A DNA stretch of 64,000 nt, from contig NZ_QDFZ01000003.1 in the NCBI RefSeq assembly GCF_003347605.1, positions 124,001-188,000 of the forward strand, given 5' to 3'. This document shows positions 18,674 through 27,928 of the stretch, piece by piece. The notes below the pieces were generated by a model. That model ran no database searches, was not told the DNA's origin, and was given only the letters and a program-made list of their open reading frames with translations. The position numbers and the translations under genes are program-made. Each line of letters opens with the position of its first letter. The first letter of the stretch is position 1. The stretch comes from Chryseobacterium sp. KLBC 52 (GTDB lineage: Bacteria; Bacteroidota; Bacteroidia; Flavobacteriales; Weeksellaceae).

Positions 18674-21121
18674 TTAATCTTTTATATAAATCCGTTTCAC
18701 CCGGGGTGAAATGGAGGTTAATACTTCATAGGTTATCGTTTTGCAGTATCCTGCGAATTCTTTTAAGCTTGGTTTGGCGTTGAAAACAGTTACCGTATCA
18801 CCTTCTTTTACATTGGGAATATGGTCTACATTAATCATCATCATATCCATGCAGATATTTCCGACAATAGGTGCAAGAGTCTTATTTACCCCTACATTTC
18901 CTACCTGATTTCCGATCAGTCTTGGAATTCCGTCTGCATATCCCACAGGAATCGTTGCAATTCTTGTAGGATGATCTGCTTTATATCTTCTGCTGTATCC
19001 TACAGATTCACCATTTTCAACGGTTGATATCTGTGAAATTACGGTTTTAAAGCTTACCACAGATCGTAATTGTTTCTGTATTTCAGAATCTGCTGATTCT
19101 CCCAGCATACCGATACCGATTCTTACCATGTCGTGCTGATGATCTTTATAGCTTGTAATTCCTGCCGAATTCAGAATATGACGGATAGGAGTGTAGCCTA
19201 GCTTTTCAATAAGGTAACTTGAATTTTTTTCGAAAACATCAAGTTGTTTCAAAGTGAATTCTTTTTCTTCAGGCATATCAGAAGAAGATAAATGACTGAA
19301 AAGGCTTTGAACCTTTACGTTTTTCTGACTTAAAGTTTCGCTTAACTGATCCAGCTCAAAATCTTTGAAACCAAGACGGTGCATTCCTGTTTCCAGCTTA
19401 ATATGGATGGGATATTTCTTATCATATCCGGATTTCTGAACGGCTTCATAAAATAGTTCCAATACTCTGAAACTATAAATTTCAGGTTCCAGGTTGTATT
19501 CTATAATAGTCTGATAGCTATGCTGCTCAGGATTCATCACAATAATAGGAGTAGTAATCCCTTTTTTACGAAGCTCTACACCTTCATCTGCATAAGCTAC
19601 TCCAAGGTAATCGATATGATGATGCTGTAGAAATTCTGACACTTCAAAACTTCCCAGCCCGTAGGCATTGGCTTTTACCATAGCCATCATTTTAGTTCCC
19701 GGCTTCAGCAGCGATTTGTGATAGTTGATATTATGAAGAATCGCATTAAGGTTTACTTCAAGTACTGTATCATGTTTTCTGAGTTCAAGAATATCTTTCA
19801 GTTTTTCAATTTCAAATTTTCTTGCTCCTTTGAGTAAGATGATCTGATTTTCTATGTCACTAAGATGTTTACTTTCAATGAGCTCTTTAGTGTCAATAAA
19901 AGTATAAGTTTTAGCTTTAAATAATTCACTAAAGTTTGATATTTCATCACCGATCAAGAATACAGAATCAAAATGCTGTTCATTCACCAGTTCAGAAACT
20001 TCTTCGTACAATTCTTTGGCGTTGGAGTTTACTCCTACAATATCTGTTAAGACCAGTGATTTTTTAGATTTGTTGTATTCATTTAAAAACTGCAGGGCAG
20101 TCTTCAAAGAATCGAGGTCAAGATTGAAAGAATCGTTGATGACAATATTACCCTTAATTCCTTCAATGGCTTCAAGCCTCATTTCAACGGCTTTTAAAAG
20201 GTTGATTTTTTCAACGATCTTTTTATTTTCGATATTCAGTTCCTTTAGCACGGAGATAAGCGCCATAGCATTGGTTAATGTCGCTTCGTCTCTTTGGTGC
20301 GCCGGAAAACTGATTTCTTCACCCAAATATTCAACAATGATGTTTTCATCTTTGGAAATATTGTTTTTGATGAAAACCTGATTCTCTTTTTTAAAACCGT
20401 AAGAAATCAATTTTTTCTCAGAATAGGAATTTTTAATTTTTTGATCAACCAAAGAATTATCTCCATTATAAATGATGACTTCGGAATTTTTGAAAAGAAT
20501 TATTTTTTCATCTATCAGTTCTTCTTCGGAAGAAAAGTTGGCAGCATGGGCTGTTCCGATGTGGGTAAGCAGTCCGATCTGAGGATGGAAAATATTTTCA
20601 AGTTTTTCCATTTCATGCGGTTTTGAAATTCCCACCTCAAAAATTCCCAGCTGATGAGAACTGTTGATTTGAAGAAGAGACAAAGGAAGACCAATCTGGG
20701 AATTAAAACTCTTAGGGCTTTTTACCGTAGGAAACTCGTTCCATAAGCACTGATATAACCATTCTTTTAAAATAGTCTTACCATTACTTCCTGTAATTCC
20801 GATGGATTGTAAATGAGAATGTTCGAAATGATACTTTGCTAATTTTTGAAGAAACTCTATAGAATTTTCAACAATGATCCAGGTAATATTTTCAAACTCC
20901 GGATAATGATGTTCAGAAATAATGACATTGATACCTCTTTCCATCGCAGATTCAATAAATTTTTCTCCGGAATTTTTCTGAGTATTGATGGCAATAAAGG
21001 CTGTATTCTTGATAGAATAAATAATTCTGCTGTCGTAAGCTATATTTTTGATCAATAAATTTCCGTCTCCAATGATCTGTGCATTGGTGATCTCTGCAAT
21101 GTGTTGTACTGTATAATTCAT
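18674..21121 (-). CDS. murF-alr: Fused UDP-N-acetylmuramoyl-tripeptide--D-Ala-D-Ala ligase / alanine racemase
   Basis: An 815-residue fusion of two consecutive peptidoglycan steps. Residues about 1-450 are MurF: substrate-binding N-domain, the ATP loop GITGSNGKT (near 107-115) and a C-terminal ligase domain. Residues about 455-815 are alanine racemase: the PLP lysine lies in MAMVKANAYGLG, and the catalytic Tyr region is SVGYSRRY. Alr makes D-Ala, which Ddl joins to the D-Ala-D-Ala used by MurF, so the fusion links supply to use. I know such fusions from Bacteroidota. ATG at 21121; 2 bp separate it from the patatin gene. Confidence 0.95.
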   Translation of the reverse strand: MNYTVQHIAEITNAQIIGDGNLLIKNIAYDSRIIYSIKNTAFIAINTQKNSGEKFIESAMERGINVIISEHHYPEFENITWIIVENSIEFLQKLAKYHFEHSHLQSIGITGSNGKTILKEWLYQCLWNEFPTVKSPKSFNSQIGLPLSLLQINSSHQLGIFEVGISKPHEMEKLENIFHPQIGLLTHIGTAHAANFSSEEELIDEKIILFKNSEVIIYNGDNSLVDQKIKNSYSEKKLISYGFKKENQVFIKNNISKDENIIVEYLGEEISFPAHQRDEATLTNAMALISVLKELNIENKKIVEKINLLKAVEMRLEAIEGIKGNIVINDSFNLDLDSLKTALQFLNEYNKSKKSLVLTDIVGVNSNAKELYEEVSELVNEQHFDSVFLIGDEISNFSELFKAKTYTFIDTKELIESKHLSDIENQIILLKGARKFEIEKLKDILELRKHDTVLEVNLNAILHNINYHKSLLKPGTKMMAMVKANAYGLGSFEVSEFLQHHHIDYLGVAYADEGVELRKKGITTPIIVMNPEQHSYQTIIEYNLEPEIYSFRVLELFYEAVQKSGYDKKYPIHIKLETGMHRLGFKDFELDQLSETLSQKNVKVQSLFSHLSSSDMPEEKEFTLKQLDVFEKNSSYLIEKLGYTPIRHILNSAGITSYKDHQHDMVRIGIGMLGESADSEIQKQLRSVVSFKTVISQISTVENGESVGYSRRYKADHPTRIATIPVGYADGIPRLIGNQVGNVGVNKTLAPIVGNICMDMMMINVDHIPNVKEGDTVTVFNAKPSLKEFAGYCKTITYEVLTSISPRVKRIYIKD

Positions 21122-21314
21122 TGGTACCCTTTCTGCTTTATTTTGAGCGAAACTGCAAAAAGGTAAAACTGCAAAAGAAATGAAGATATTCTATCCTCTT
21201 CTTTCCTTTTTTAATATTTTACAATAAAGCTTTTCCGCTTTTCATTTTTATATTAAGTGAATATATTGTCGGCTTAATGCAAACAGCTTTTCTCTGTTTT
21301 GCCCTTATCCTTTA

Positions 21315-21902
21315 TTATTTTCTTTTTGAAAGTACTTCGTCAATAAAAACACGGCGGCTTACTGCTTCATAGCTTTCTGTTTCTCCCAATTCTACTAGAT
21401 TATCTCCCTGAGAAGTTCTCATGGAATAGTTGGCCAGATTACCTGTTCTCTTACAAATAGCATGCACTTTTGTAACATATTCGGCAGTCGCCATCAAATT
21501 AGGCATTGGTCCGAACGGACGGCCCAAAAAATCCATATCCAATCCTGCAATAACGACTCTGATACCGCTATTGGCAAGCTGATTGGCAACATCCACAATG
21601 CTTTCATCAAAAAACTGAGCTTCATCAATGGCTACTACATCACAATTGGAAGCCAACAGAAGAATTTCATTTGGGTTTTCTACTGCTGTACTACGGATTT
21701 TATTCTGATTATGAGAAACTACATCCTCTTCAGAATACCGTATATCCATTTTAGGTTTAAAAATTTCCACATTCTGTCCTGCCATTTCCGCTCTTCGCAA
21801 TCTGCGGATCAGTTCCTCGGTTTTACCGGAAAACATAGAGCCGCAAATCACTTCCATCCAACCACTTTGTTTGGAATGATTAATTGTATTTTCTAAAAAC
21901 AT
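21315..21902 (-). CDS. tdk: Thymidine kinase
   Basis: A 195-residue type II thymidine kinase for dTMP salvage. P-loop GSMFSGKT (about 22-29), a Walker B-like VAIDEAQFFD (about 89-98) and the lasso region ending in a YSMR segment. The structural zinc cysteines of many bacterial and human enzymes seem missing: the usual CxxC is CKRT here and the C-terminal pair is replaced by YEAVSRRVF. That may be usual in this phylum. ATG at 21902; a TACTTTTG box lies about 30 bp upstream. It is divergent from the acidic repeat protein. Confidence 0.95.
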   Translation of the reverse strand: MFLENTINHSKQSGWMEVICGSMFSGKTEELIRRLRRAEMAGQNVEIFKPKMDIRYSEEDVVSHNQNKIRSTAVENPNEILLLASNCDVVAIDEAQFFDESIVDVANQLANSGIRVVIAGLDMDFLGRPFGPMPNLMATAEYVTKVHAICKRTGNLANYSMRTSQGDNLVELGETESYEAVSRRVFIDEVLSKRK

Positions 21903-21931
21903 TTGTTAAATTAGCCGTATATTTTTAACAT

Positions 21932-21939
21932 CAAAAGTA
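21932..21939 (-). promoter_or_regulatory. Candidate -7 box of tdk
   Basis: TACTTTTG on the minus strand, 29 bp before the tdk ATG in the 61-bp divergent interval. Confidence 0.5.
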
Positions 21940-21963
21940 AGCAATTTTAATAAGAATCTTATT

Positions 21964-23448
21964 ATGCAGAATATCCAAGATTTAAAGGAAAAGATTTTTT
22001 TTGAATCCATGAATATCATTGATAATCTGGACAAAATAAGCCATATAGACGAATTACTTTCCAAGCAAGATCTTGTAGATGAGCTTGCTAACAGGATTTC
22101 TTTTTTGAAACTGCTGGAAAAAAATATTGAATACTTCGTAGCAGACAATACGGCGCAGAATCAAGACCATCAGTTTGTCTCTTTTGCTTCAGGAGAAGCA
22201 GATCATCCTGATACCGGAAATGAAGGGATGGAAGAGGAAGCTATTTTCAATAATGAACTGAACGAAATTGATGAAAATGAAGTTTTTTCAGACGAATCTG
22301 AAGAAGAAGAGGCTGTTTTCAACAATCAGTTAAATGAAATTGTTGAAAATGAATTCCATGAAAATATCGTAAGCTTTGTAGAAGAAAACAAGGAAGAAAA
22401 TTTACCGGAAATTATTCAGGAAAAGACTCCTGAATATGAAAATCTGGAAGAAGAGGCCGTTTTCAATAATCAGCTGAACGAAATTGATGAAAATGAAATT
22501 TCAGAGGAACAGAGAGCAGTTTTGAGTTTTGTGGATGAAGATAAAATTCTTGCAGATTCTACACCGGATTCGGATGAAGATCTTAATGAAGATCTGTTTT
22601 ATAATGAAGTCACAGAAGAAGAAACCAGTTTCAATACTCAGCTTAATGAGATAGAAGAGCAGGAAGAAGAAACTTCTGAACCGGAATCTGAAAAAGAAAC
22701 TGATTTTGCAGTTGTAAATGATGCAAAACCTCCTGTAACGGAAACAATTCCGAGTATTTTTGATACGGAAACGCTGGATGATGAAATCCTGATTGAAGAA
22801 AATGAAGAACAGTTTGTAGCTTCAAATGTATCTATAGAGCAGGGAGAAATGGCTACAGAAACTTCCAATGTGGAAAATATTCTGAGTGAGATTAAAAATG
22901 ACCATTCAGAAGAACCTGTAAAAGAAGAAAGCATCCTTGCTGAAGTCTATGACAGAAGAAAAATTGTGGAAATAGATAAACCTGTTCCCGAAGAAACAGA
23001 TAAACATCGTTCTGATGAAAGCTTCGAAAATTTAGAAGAATACCATCGGGAGAAAAAAATAAAATTAGCCAATATCAAAGGAATGAAGGCTGTTCAGTCA
23101 CTTTTTGATGACGACCATCTGGAGCTTCCCAAAGAAGAGAAAACTTCTCCGGTTATAAAAGAAGATAGCGGAAGTATTCTGAAATCCAATATTCCGACCA
23201 ATTTCATGGAAGCAGACAAGCTGAAACCTGAATTTAAACTGGATCTGAATGACAGACTTGCCTTTACGAAGATGCTTTTTGAAGGAAGCCAGGCAGATCT
23301 GAATGATACTGTTTATCAGCTGAATCAATTCAGAACACTGGAAGAAGCCAAAGAATATCTCAGCGATCTGTATTACGACAGGAAATGGAATAAGGTGGAT
23401 GAATATGCACAGAGACTTTGGATATTGGTGGAAAATAAATTCTTATAA
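21964..23448 (+). CDS. Acidic protein with four EEExxFNxQLNEI repeats
   Basis: A 494-residue protein without a recognised catalytic domain and no signal peptide or membrane segment. An N-terminal helical region (1-60) is followed by a very acidic, probably disordered middle (about 70-340) with four copies of a motif close to EEEAVFNNQLNEIDENE, beginning near residues 88, 112, 161 and 218. A conserved-looking C-terminal region (about 420-494, with LNDRLAFTKMLFEGS and YYDRKWNKVDEY) resembles uncharacterised Bacteroidota proteins. The repeats look like a short linear binding motif shown several times. It is 2 bp upstream of rsmI and probably cotranscribed with it. Confidence 0.8.
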   Translation: MQNIQDLKEKIFFESMNIIDNLDKISHIDELLSKQDLVDELANRISFLKLLEKNIEYFVADNTAQNQDHQFVSFASGEADHPDTGNEGMEEEAIFNNELNEIDENEVFSDESEEEEAVFNNQLNEIVENEFHENIVSFVEENKEENLPEIIQEKTPEYENLEEEAVFNNQLNEIDENEISEEQRAVLSFVDEDKILADSTPDSDEDLNEDLFYNEVTEEETSFNTQLNEIEEQEEETSEPESEKETDFAVVNDAKPPVTETIPSIFDTETLDDEILIEENEEQFVASNVSIEQGEMATETSNVENILSEIKNDHSEEPVKEESILAEVYDRRKIVEIDKPVPEETDKHRSDESFENLEEYHREKKIKLANIKGMKAVQSLFDDDHLELPKEEKTSPVIKEDSGSILKSNIPTNFMEADKLKPEFKLDLNDRLAFTKMLFEGSQADLNDTVYQLNQFRTLEEAKEYLSDLYYDRKWNKVDEYAQRLWILVENKFL

Positions 23449-23450
23449 TT

Positions 23451-24125
23451 TTGAGCGGAATCCTATATTTTGTTCCCACACCTGTCGGGAACCTGGAAGA
23501 TATGACATTCAGGGCGGTAAATGTCCTGAAAGAAGTAGATTATATTTTATGTGAAGACACCAGAACTTCCGGAATACTTTTAAAACATTTTGAGATCTCC
23601 AAGCCTTTAAAATCCTATCATTTACACAATGAGCACCAGGCAACGGAGAAAGTGATTACAGACCTTAAAAACGGCCAGAATATCGCTATTATTACAGATG
23701 CGGGAACCCCTGGTATCTCAGATCCCGGATATTTGCTGGCCAAAGCAGGAGCAGATAATAATATTGACATGATCTGCCTTCCCGGAGCAACCGCTCTGAT
23801 TCCGGCACTTGTGGTTTCGGGACTTCCTAATAATGAATTCCTGTTCGCAGGATTTCTGCCGCAGAAAAAAGGAAGACAAACCAAGCTGAAACAGCTTGCT
23901 GAAGAAAAAAAGACCATCGTTTTGTACGAAAGTCCTCATAAGATCAATACCACGCTGGAGCAGATCAAAGAATTCTTCGGAGAAGAAACCAAAGTAAGCT
24001 TAAGCCGTGAAATCTCTAAGAAATTTGAAGAAACCAAACGCGGAACAATCAATGAATTAATTGAGTTTTCCAAGAGTAAAACTTTAAAAGGGGAGATCGT
24101 TCTTATTGTCAATAATTCTATTTAA
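23451..24125 (+). CDS. rsmI: 16S rRNA (cytidine(1402)-2'-O)-methyltransferase RsmI
   Basis: A 224-residue SAM-dependent tetrapyrrole-methylase-fold enzyme that 2'-O-methylates C1402 in the ribosomal decoding centre. Signatures: LYFVPTPVGNLEDMTFRA at the N-terminus, CEDTRTSGILLKH, ITDAGTPGISDPG and the LPGATALIPALV loop. It is shorter than E. coli RsmI at the C-terminus. The start is TTG at 23451, 2 bp after the previous stop; no ATG or GTG precedes the conserved N-terminal motif, so TTG is nearly forced. Confidence 0.95.
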   Translation: MSGILYFVPTPVGNLEDMTFRAVNVLKEVDYILCEDTRTSGILLKHFEISKPLKSYHLHNEHQATEKVITDLKNGQNIAIITDAGTPGISDPGYLLAKAGADNNIDMICLPGATALIPALVVSGLPNNEFLFAGFLPQKKGRQTKLKQLAEEKKTIVLYESPHKINTTLEQIKEFFGEETKVSLSREISKKFEETKRGTINELIEFSKSKTLKGEIVLIVNNSI

Positions 24126-24131
24126 TTTTCT

Positions 24132-25643
24132 TTGAAAAAATTAGTTTTTGTATTGTGTTCTGTAGTCTGTACAGCACAGACTAATCAATATATGAAGGTA
24201 ATCCTGTCAAAAAAAACAGGGAAGGAGATCAGTTCTTATTCAGAAGGTTATGGAATATTTTATGATACTGGTGATAAGAAACAGGGCATTGTAGATTCTT
24301 TAGGAACGATTACATTTCAGTCTTCAGACAAAGGAGGTATTCTGCATGTTTTCAAAAACCGGTTTATTCTTTATTCTGAGGAAGGAAATGGTAAAAAATC
24401 AGCAGTTATTGACGAAAAAGGAAATGAAATTATCCCTTTAAATGATCAGGAATTTAATACACCATGGTGGAGTGAAGATTGTATCATCTCATCAAAACAG
24501 AATGCTGAGGCTGTATATGATTTTAACGGAAAGGAAATTATTCCCTATTCAGAAAAGATCCGTTTTTCAGGAAAGAACAGACTTTTTGTTTTAAAAGATA
24601 AAAAATGGTTTCTGTATGACCTTAAAGGAAAGCAGCTCAGTAATCGTGAATTTAAGGAAGATTATAGCTTTGAACAGGGTAGGACACTGATTATCAATGA
24701 AGATAATGAAAAAGAAATCATTGGAAATAACGGCCAGACTCTGCACAAATTTTCAAAGCAAGTGATTGATATTAATGCCTATCCTTATCTGATTACTCAG
24801 AATAAAGCTACAGGAAAATATGGCTTGATTGATACAGACGAAAATACGATTGCTGAAGAAATCTATAACGATATTACCCCGGAATATTTTGGTAAAAAGG
24901 AATATATCTATCTTACAAAAAACGGAAAAACTACAGTTTTCAGTAAGAAAAGCAGAAAGCTGTACGCCCAGACTTTTAAATATCTAAATCCTTTACTGGA
25001 TAAATATTTCAGTGTCTATAATGATAAGGTAAAGAAATCCGGGATTATAGACCTGGAAGGGAATATTATTTATCCTCAGGAATATGATTTTATCCGAAGT
25101 TTTACCATTTCCGGGAAAGATTTCATTTATCTTAAAAAAGGAAATGAAGAGAAGTTTCTCGATAAAGATCTTAAAAATATCGTGGGTGAGGGGGTTCAGA
25201 TTCTTGGTTTTTATCCGGATAATCTTATTGTTGGGAAACAGGATCGTTACTTTAGGTTTACAGTGAAAGATCAGTCATTATCTGAGTTGAAAAATATCAG
25301 CCAGATAAAAAGTGAAGATGTTGACTATTTTAATCCCCTTAATCAGTATTCAAAACCTTTGGTCTGTAGAAATACAGATAATTTATATGGGATTCTGGAT
25401 GGGAAAGGAACAGAAATTGTACCCTTTGTTTACGAAGATATTATAACATTCGGGAATGCTGAAAACGAAATTGTTGTTAAAAAAGAAGGAAAATTCGGAG
25501 TTTCCAATTTTCAGAATGAGCCTTTGAAAGACATTATTTATGAAAAATATTTCTGGCAGAAAGAAGTGTTGAGACTAGACAAGAGTAAAAAGACAGACTT
25601 TATTTACTTCACCAGATTTAGAAATAATTTCGGTCAACTTTAA
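24132..25643 (+). CDS. Exported WG-repeat protein
   Basis: A 503-residue protein with a signal peptide (residues 1-16, ending VCTAQ) and repeated segments such as GKYGLIDTDEN, KSGIIDLEGNIIYPQEYDFI and LYGILDGKGTEIVPFVYEDI, which fit the WG (KWG) repeat pattern that folds as beta units. Function is unknown; such proteins are usually surface or periplasmic. The start is TTG at 24132, the only start that gives the signal peptide; the same frame is closed by the rsmI stop 6 bp upstream. It is in an apparent operon with the acidic protein and rsmI. Confidence 0.85.
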   Translation: MKKLVFVLCSVVCTAQTNQYMKVILSKKTGKEISSYSEGYGIFYDTGDKKQGIVDSLGTITFQSSDKGGILHVFKNRFILYSEEGNGKKSAVIDEKGNEIIPLNDQEFNTPWWSEDCIISSKQNAEAVYDFNGKEIIPYSEKIRFSGKNRLFVLKDKKWFLYDLKGKQLSNREFKEDYSFEQGRTLIINEDNEKEIIGNNGQTLHKFSKQVIDINAYPYLITQNKATGKYGLIDTDENTIAEEIYNDITPEYFGKKEYIYLTKNGKTTVFSKKSRKLYAQTFKYLNPLLDKYFSVYNDKVKKSGIIDLEGNIIYPQEYDFIRSFTISGKDFIYLKKGNEEKFLDKDLKNIVGEGVQILGFYPDNLIVGKQDRYFRFTVKDQSLSELKNISQIKSEDVDYFNPLNQYSKPLVCRNTDNLYGILDGKGTEIVPFVYEDIITFGNAENEIVVKKEGKFGVSNFQNEPLKDIIYEKYFWQKEVLRLDKSKKTDFIYFTRFRNNFGQL

Positions 25644-25715
25644 AAAAAATCCTGATAATCATCAAAAAAATAGTAGTATTTTGACAATTTCAATGGGTTG
25701 AATAACATTTTATAA

Positions 25716-25723
25716 TATCTTTG
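25716..25723 (+). promoter_or_regulatory. Candidate -7 box of fabG leader
   Basis: TATCTTTG (TAnnTTTG) about 95 bp before the fabG ATG, giving a leader that holds the hairpins and the short ORF described next. Confidence 0.55.
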
Positions 25724-25732
25724 CAAACCGTT

Positions 25733-25806
25733 TAATTCCGGAAAGGAATTATAGAAACATGAAGAGGCAGCTGTCACAAGCTGAACGAGTTATAAAAAGA
25801 AAATAA
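25733..25806 (+). promoter_or_regulatory. Structured fabG leader with short upstream ORF
   Basis: A perfect 7-bp hairpin (TAATTCC, 25733-25739 with 25745-25751, GGAAA loop) is followed by a 15-codon ORF ATG 25759 to TAA 25806 (MKRQLSQAERVIKRK), which contains a second hairpin (CAGCT/AGCTG around GTCACA). The ORF is in frame with fabG and ends 12 bp before its ATG. This could be a leader peptide or part of a cis-regulatory RNA; I do not recognise a known riboswitch. Confidence 0.4.
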
Positions 25807-25818
25807 TTGTCAATAGAT

Positions 25819-26562
25819 ATGAAAATATTAGAAGGAAAGGTAGCACTAATTACCGGAGCTACAAGAGGAATCGGTAAAGGTATCGCTGAAATGTTTGCTC
25901 AGCAAGGGGCAAAAGTAGCATTTACCTACGCTGGCTCTGTAGACAAAGCAAAAGAATTAGAAGCGGCTTTAAGTTCTGTAACCCAAATCAAAGGATATCA
26001 GTCTGATGCATCAGATTATGATGCAGCGCAGAAATTGGTGGAAGAGGTAATGGCGGAGTTCGGACAGATTGATATTTTGGTAAACAATGCAGGGATCACA
26101 AAAGATAACCTGTTATTGAGAATGTCCAAAGAAGATTGGGATAAAGTAATCAAAGTAAACTTAGATTCAGTTTTCAACCTTACAAAAGCGGTAATCAAGC
26201 CGATGATGAAGGCAAGATCAGGATCTATCATCAATATGACTTCTGTAGTAGGGGTGAAGGGTAATGCCGGACAAGCCAACTATGCAGCTTCTAAAGCCGG
26301 GGTGATCGGATTTACAAAATCTGTGGCACTGGAGTTAGGATCAAGAAATATCAGATGTAATGCGATTGCACCTGGATTTATCGAAACGGAAATGACTGCT
26401 GTTCTGGATGAAAAAACAGTTCAGGGATGGAGAGAGGAAATTCCGATGAAGAGAGGAGGACAGCCTGCAGATATCGCCAATGCATGTGTATTCTTAGGCA
26501 GCGAAATGTCTGCATACATTACCGGACAGACATTAAACGTTGACGGTGGAATGTTAACTTAG
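25819..26562 (+). CDS. fabG: 3-oxoacyl-[acyl-carrier-protein] reductase FabG
   Basis: A 247-residue SDR enzyme that reduces 3-ketoacyl-ACP with NADPH in fatty acid synthesis. TGATRGIGKGIA (cofactor), NNAGITKDNLLLRM (typical FabG), the Ser of NMTSVVG, YAASKAG (Tyr-Lys) and the C-terminal YITGQTLNVDGGM are all present. I chose ATG 25819 (MKILEGKVALITGA) over the in-frame TTG at 25807, since the extra four residues are not part of the usual protein and no promoter change is needed. It is followed 3 bp later by a membrane protein gene. Confidence 0.95.
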   Translation: MKILEGKVALITGATRGIGKGIAEMFAQQGAKVAFTYAGSVDKAKELEAALSSVTQIKGYQSDASDYDAAQKLVEEVMAEFGQIDILVNNAGITKDNLLLRMSKEDWDKVIKVNLDSVFNLTKAVIKPMMKARSGSIINMTSVVGVKGNAGQANYAASKAGVIGFTKSVALELGSRNIRCNAIAPGFIETEMTAVLDEKTVQGWREEIPMKRGGQPADIANACVFLGSEMSAYITGQTLNVDGGMLT

Positions 26563-26565
26563 AAA

Positions 26566-27885
26566 ATGAAAAAAGTACAGAATATCGTATTATTCTTGTC
26601 GATTATAATAGGCGTCGGTCTGGCATACATGAGTTTCTTTAATGTATATCAGACCGATGATTATTTTTGGTCCTTTACTACCAGAAAAATGGGACTGCTG
26701 CAAAGTTTTATCAATACCTATACAACATGGGGCGGAAGATATTTCGGATATTCTATTAATATGTTTAATCCTGTCTTTTATGACAGTAAAAATATTGTTC
26801 CGAAAATCTATCCTGTTTTTTTAATGCTTTCCTTTATTGGAGTTTCCGCATTAAACTTTAAAGAATATTTCAACTATTCTTTCAAAGAGTCTATTAAAAA
26901 AGGCTTTCTTTTATTTTTCTTTTATACCATACTTCTGGTAAGTCTGCCTGAACATTACTTCTGGATCACAGGTTCCAATATCTACTTCGTTCCTGCAATT
27001 TTAGCGGGTATTTTACTCTATTTTACTAAAAAAAATAAAGATACGGGAAAGAATATCTGGTTTTATCTTTCCATGCTGCTTGTCGCAATGCTGATGGGTT
27101 CTAATGAAATTCTGGCATTGATTGTATGGGGAATTCTGTTGGTGTCTTATTATCAGAAACGTAATAAGAAAAACCTGACTTTGGTATTGACTGCAAGCGT
27201 CTTTTTATTGGTAAGTTTTCTTGCACCTGGGAACTTCAACAGAATGGGGGAAAGCGAACAAGGAATTATAAAATGGGTAAAAAGAATAGGCCTTTTTGGA
27301 GCTAATACACTCTATGTTGCAGTCAAAGTACTTTTAATACTACCTCTTTTTATTAAAGTTTTTGAAGAAGAACTCAAGAAAATCACGGCTCAGATACTGT
27401 TGAAAAAAGCTGTTTTATTCTGGTTGGTTTCATTGATACCTTTGTTATTTACAGGGTATATCCTAACCTCTATTGCAAGACAGTTTGAAAGTATCATCTT
27501 TTATTTTTTAATCAGTTTTTCACTAATCGTCTATTTCAAATTTGAGAAAATTAAAAATTTTTGGTGGATTTCCCTTTTCATTATTTTCCTTCCTGAGCTC
27601 AAAGTTTTCCCTGAGAGATATTCTTATTTTAATATTGATCTTAATGGTGAAAATATAATTATGGAGCTTCTGACTACAGATCTTAAGGAATATGAAAGAG
27701 AGATGAATGAAAGGGTTGATATAATTAAAAACTCTTCTCAGGATTCTGTGGTGGTAGACAAAATAAAAGAAGTTCCAAGAATTTTACATATGGATGAAAT
27801 GGCTTCTGTAAAAGAGGACGAAACCTATGTAAATGATCAGCTTCAAAAATATTTTAATAAAAAATACATCAGAACAAAAGAATAA
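26566..27885 (+). CDS. Polytopic membrane protein (DUF6056/GT-C-like)
   Basis: A 439-residue integral membrane protein with about ten hydrophobic segments and a short soluble C-terminus. A first loop after helix 1 holds YQTDDYFWS and TWGGRYFGY; an acidic pair in the first periplasmic loop plus this layout is what is seen in GT-C type lipid-linked glycosyltransferases and DUF6056 proteins. I cannot confirm a family without a search. It starts 3 bp after fabG and ends at a strong terminator shared with guaC. Confidence 0.7.
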   Translation: MKKVQNIVLFLSIIIGVGLAYMSFFNVYQTDDYFWSFTTRKMGLLQSFINTYTTWGGRYFGYSINMFNPVFYDSKNIVPKIYPVFLMLSFIGVSALNFKEYFNYSFKESIKKGFLLFFFYTILLVSLPEHYFWITGSNIYFVPAILAGILLYFTKKNKDTGKNIWFYLSMLLVAMLMGSNEILALIVWGILLVSYYQKRNKKNLTLVLTASVFLLVSFLAPGNFNRMGESEQGIIKWVKRIGLFGANTLYVAVKVLLILPLFIKVFEEELKKITAQILLKKAVLFWLVSLIPLLFTGYILTSIARQFESIIFYFLISFSLIVYFKFEKIKNFWWISLFIIFLPELKVFPERYSYFNIDLNGENIIMELLTTDLKEYEREMNERVDIIKNSSQDSVVVDKIKEVPRILHMDEMASVKEDETYVNDQLQKYFNKKYIRTKE

Positions 27886-27887
27886 AT

Positions 27888-27919
27888 AAAGGCTTTAGAT
27901 ACGCAATCTAAAGCCTTTT
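27888..27919. terminator. Bidirectional terminator between the membrane protein gene and guaC
   Basis: A 12-bp perfect stem (AAAGGCTTTAGA, 27888-27899 with 27907-27918), 7-nt loop, T-rich on the plus strand side and A-rich before it; the two flanking genes converge. Confidence 0.85.
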
Positions 27920-27928
27920 GTTGTATTT

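Noticed and set aside
18686..18708. Palindrome TTTCACCCGGGGTGAAA that recalls parS
   Set aside because: The arms are spaced 5 bp further apart than in parS and it lies in murF-alr coding sequence; not a ParB site by sequence.
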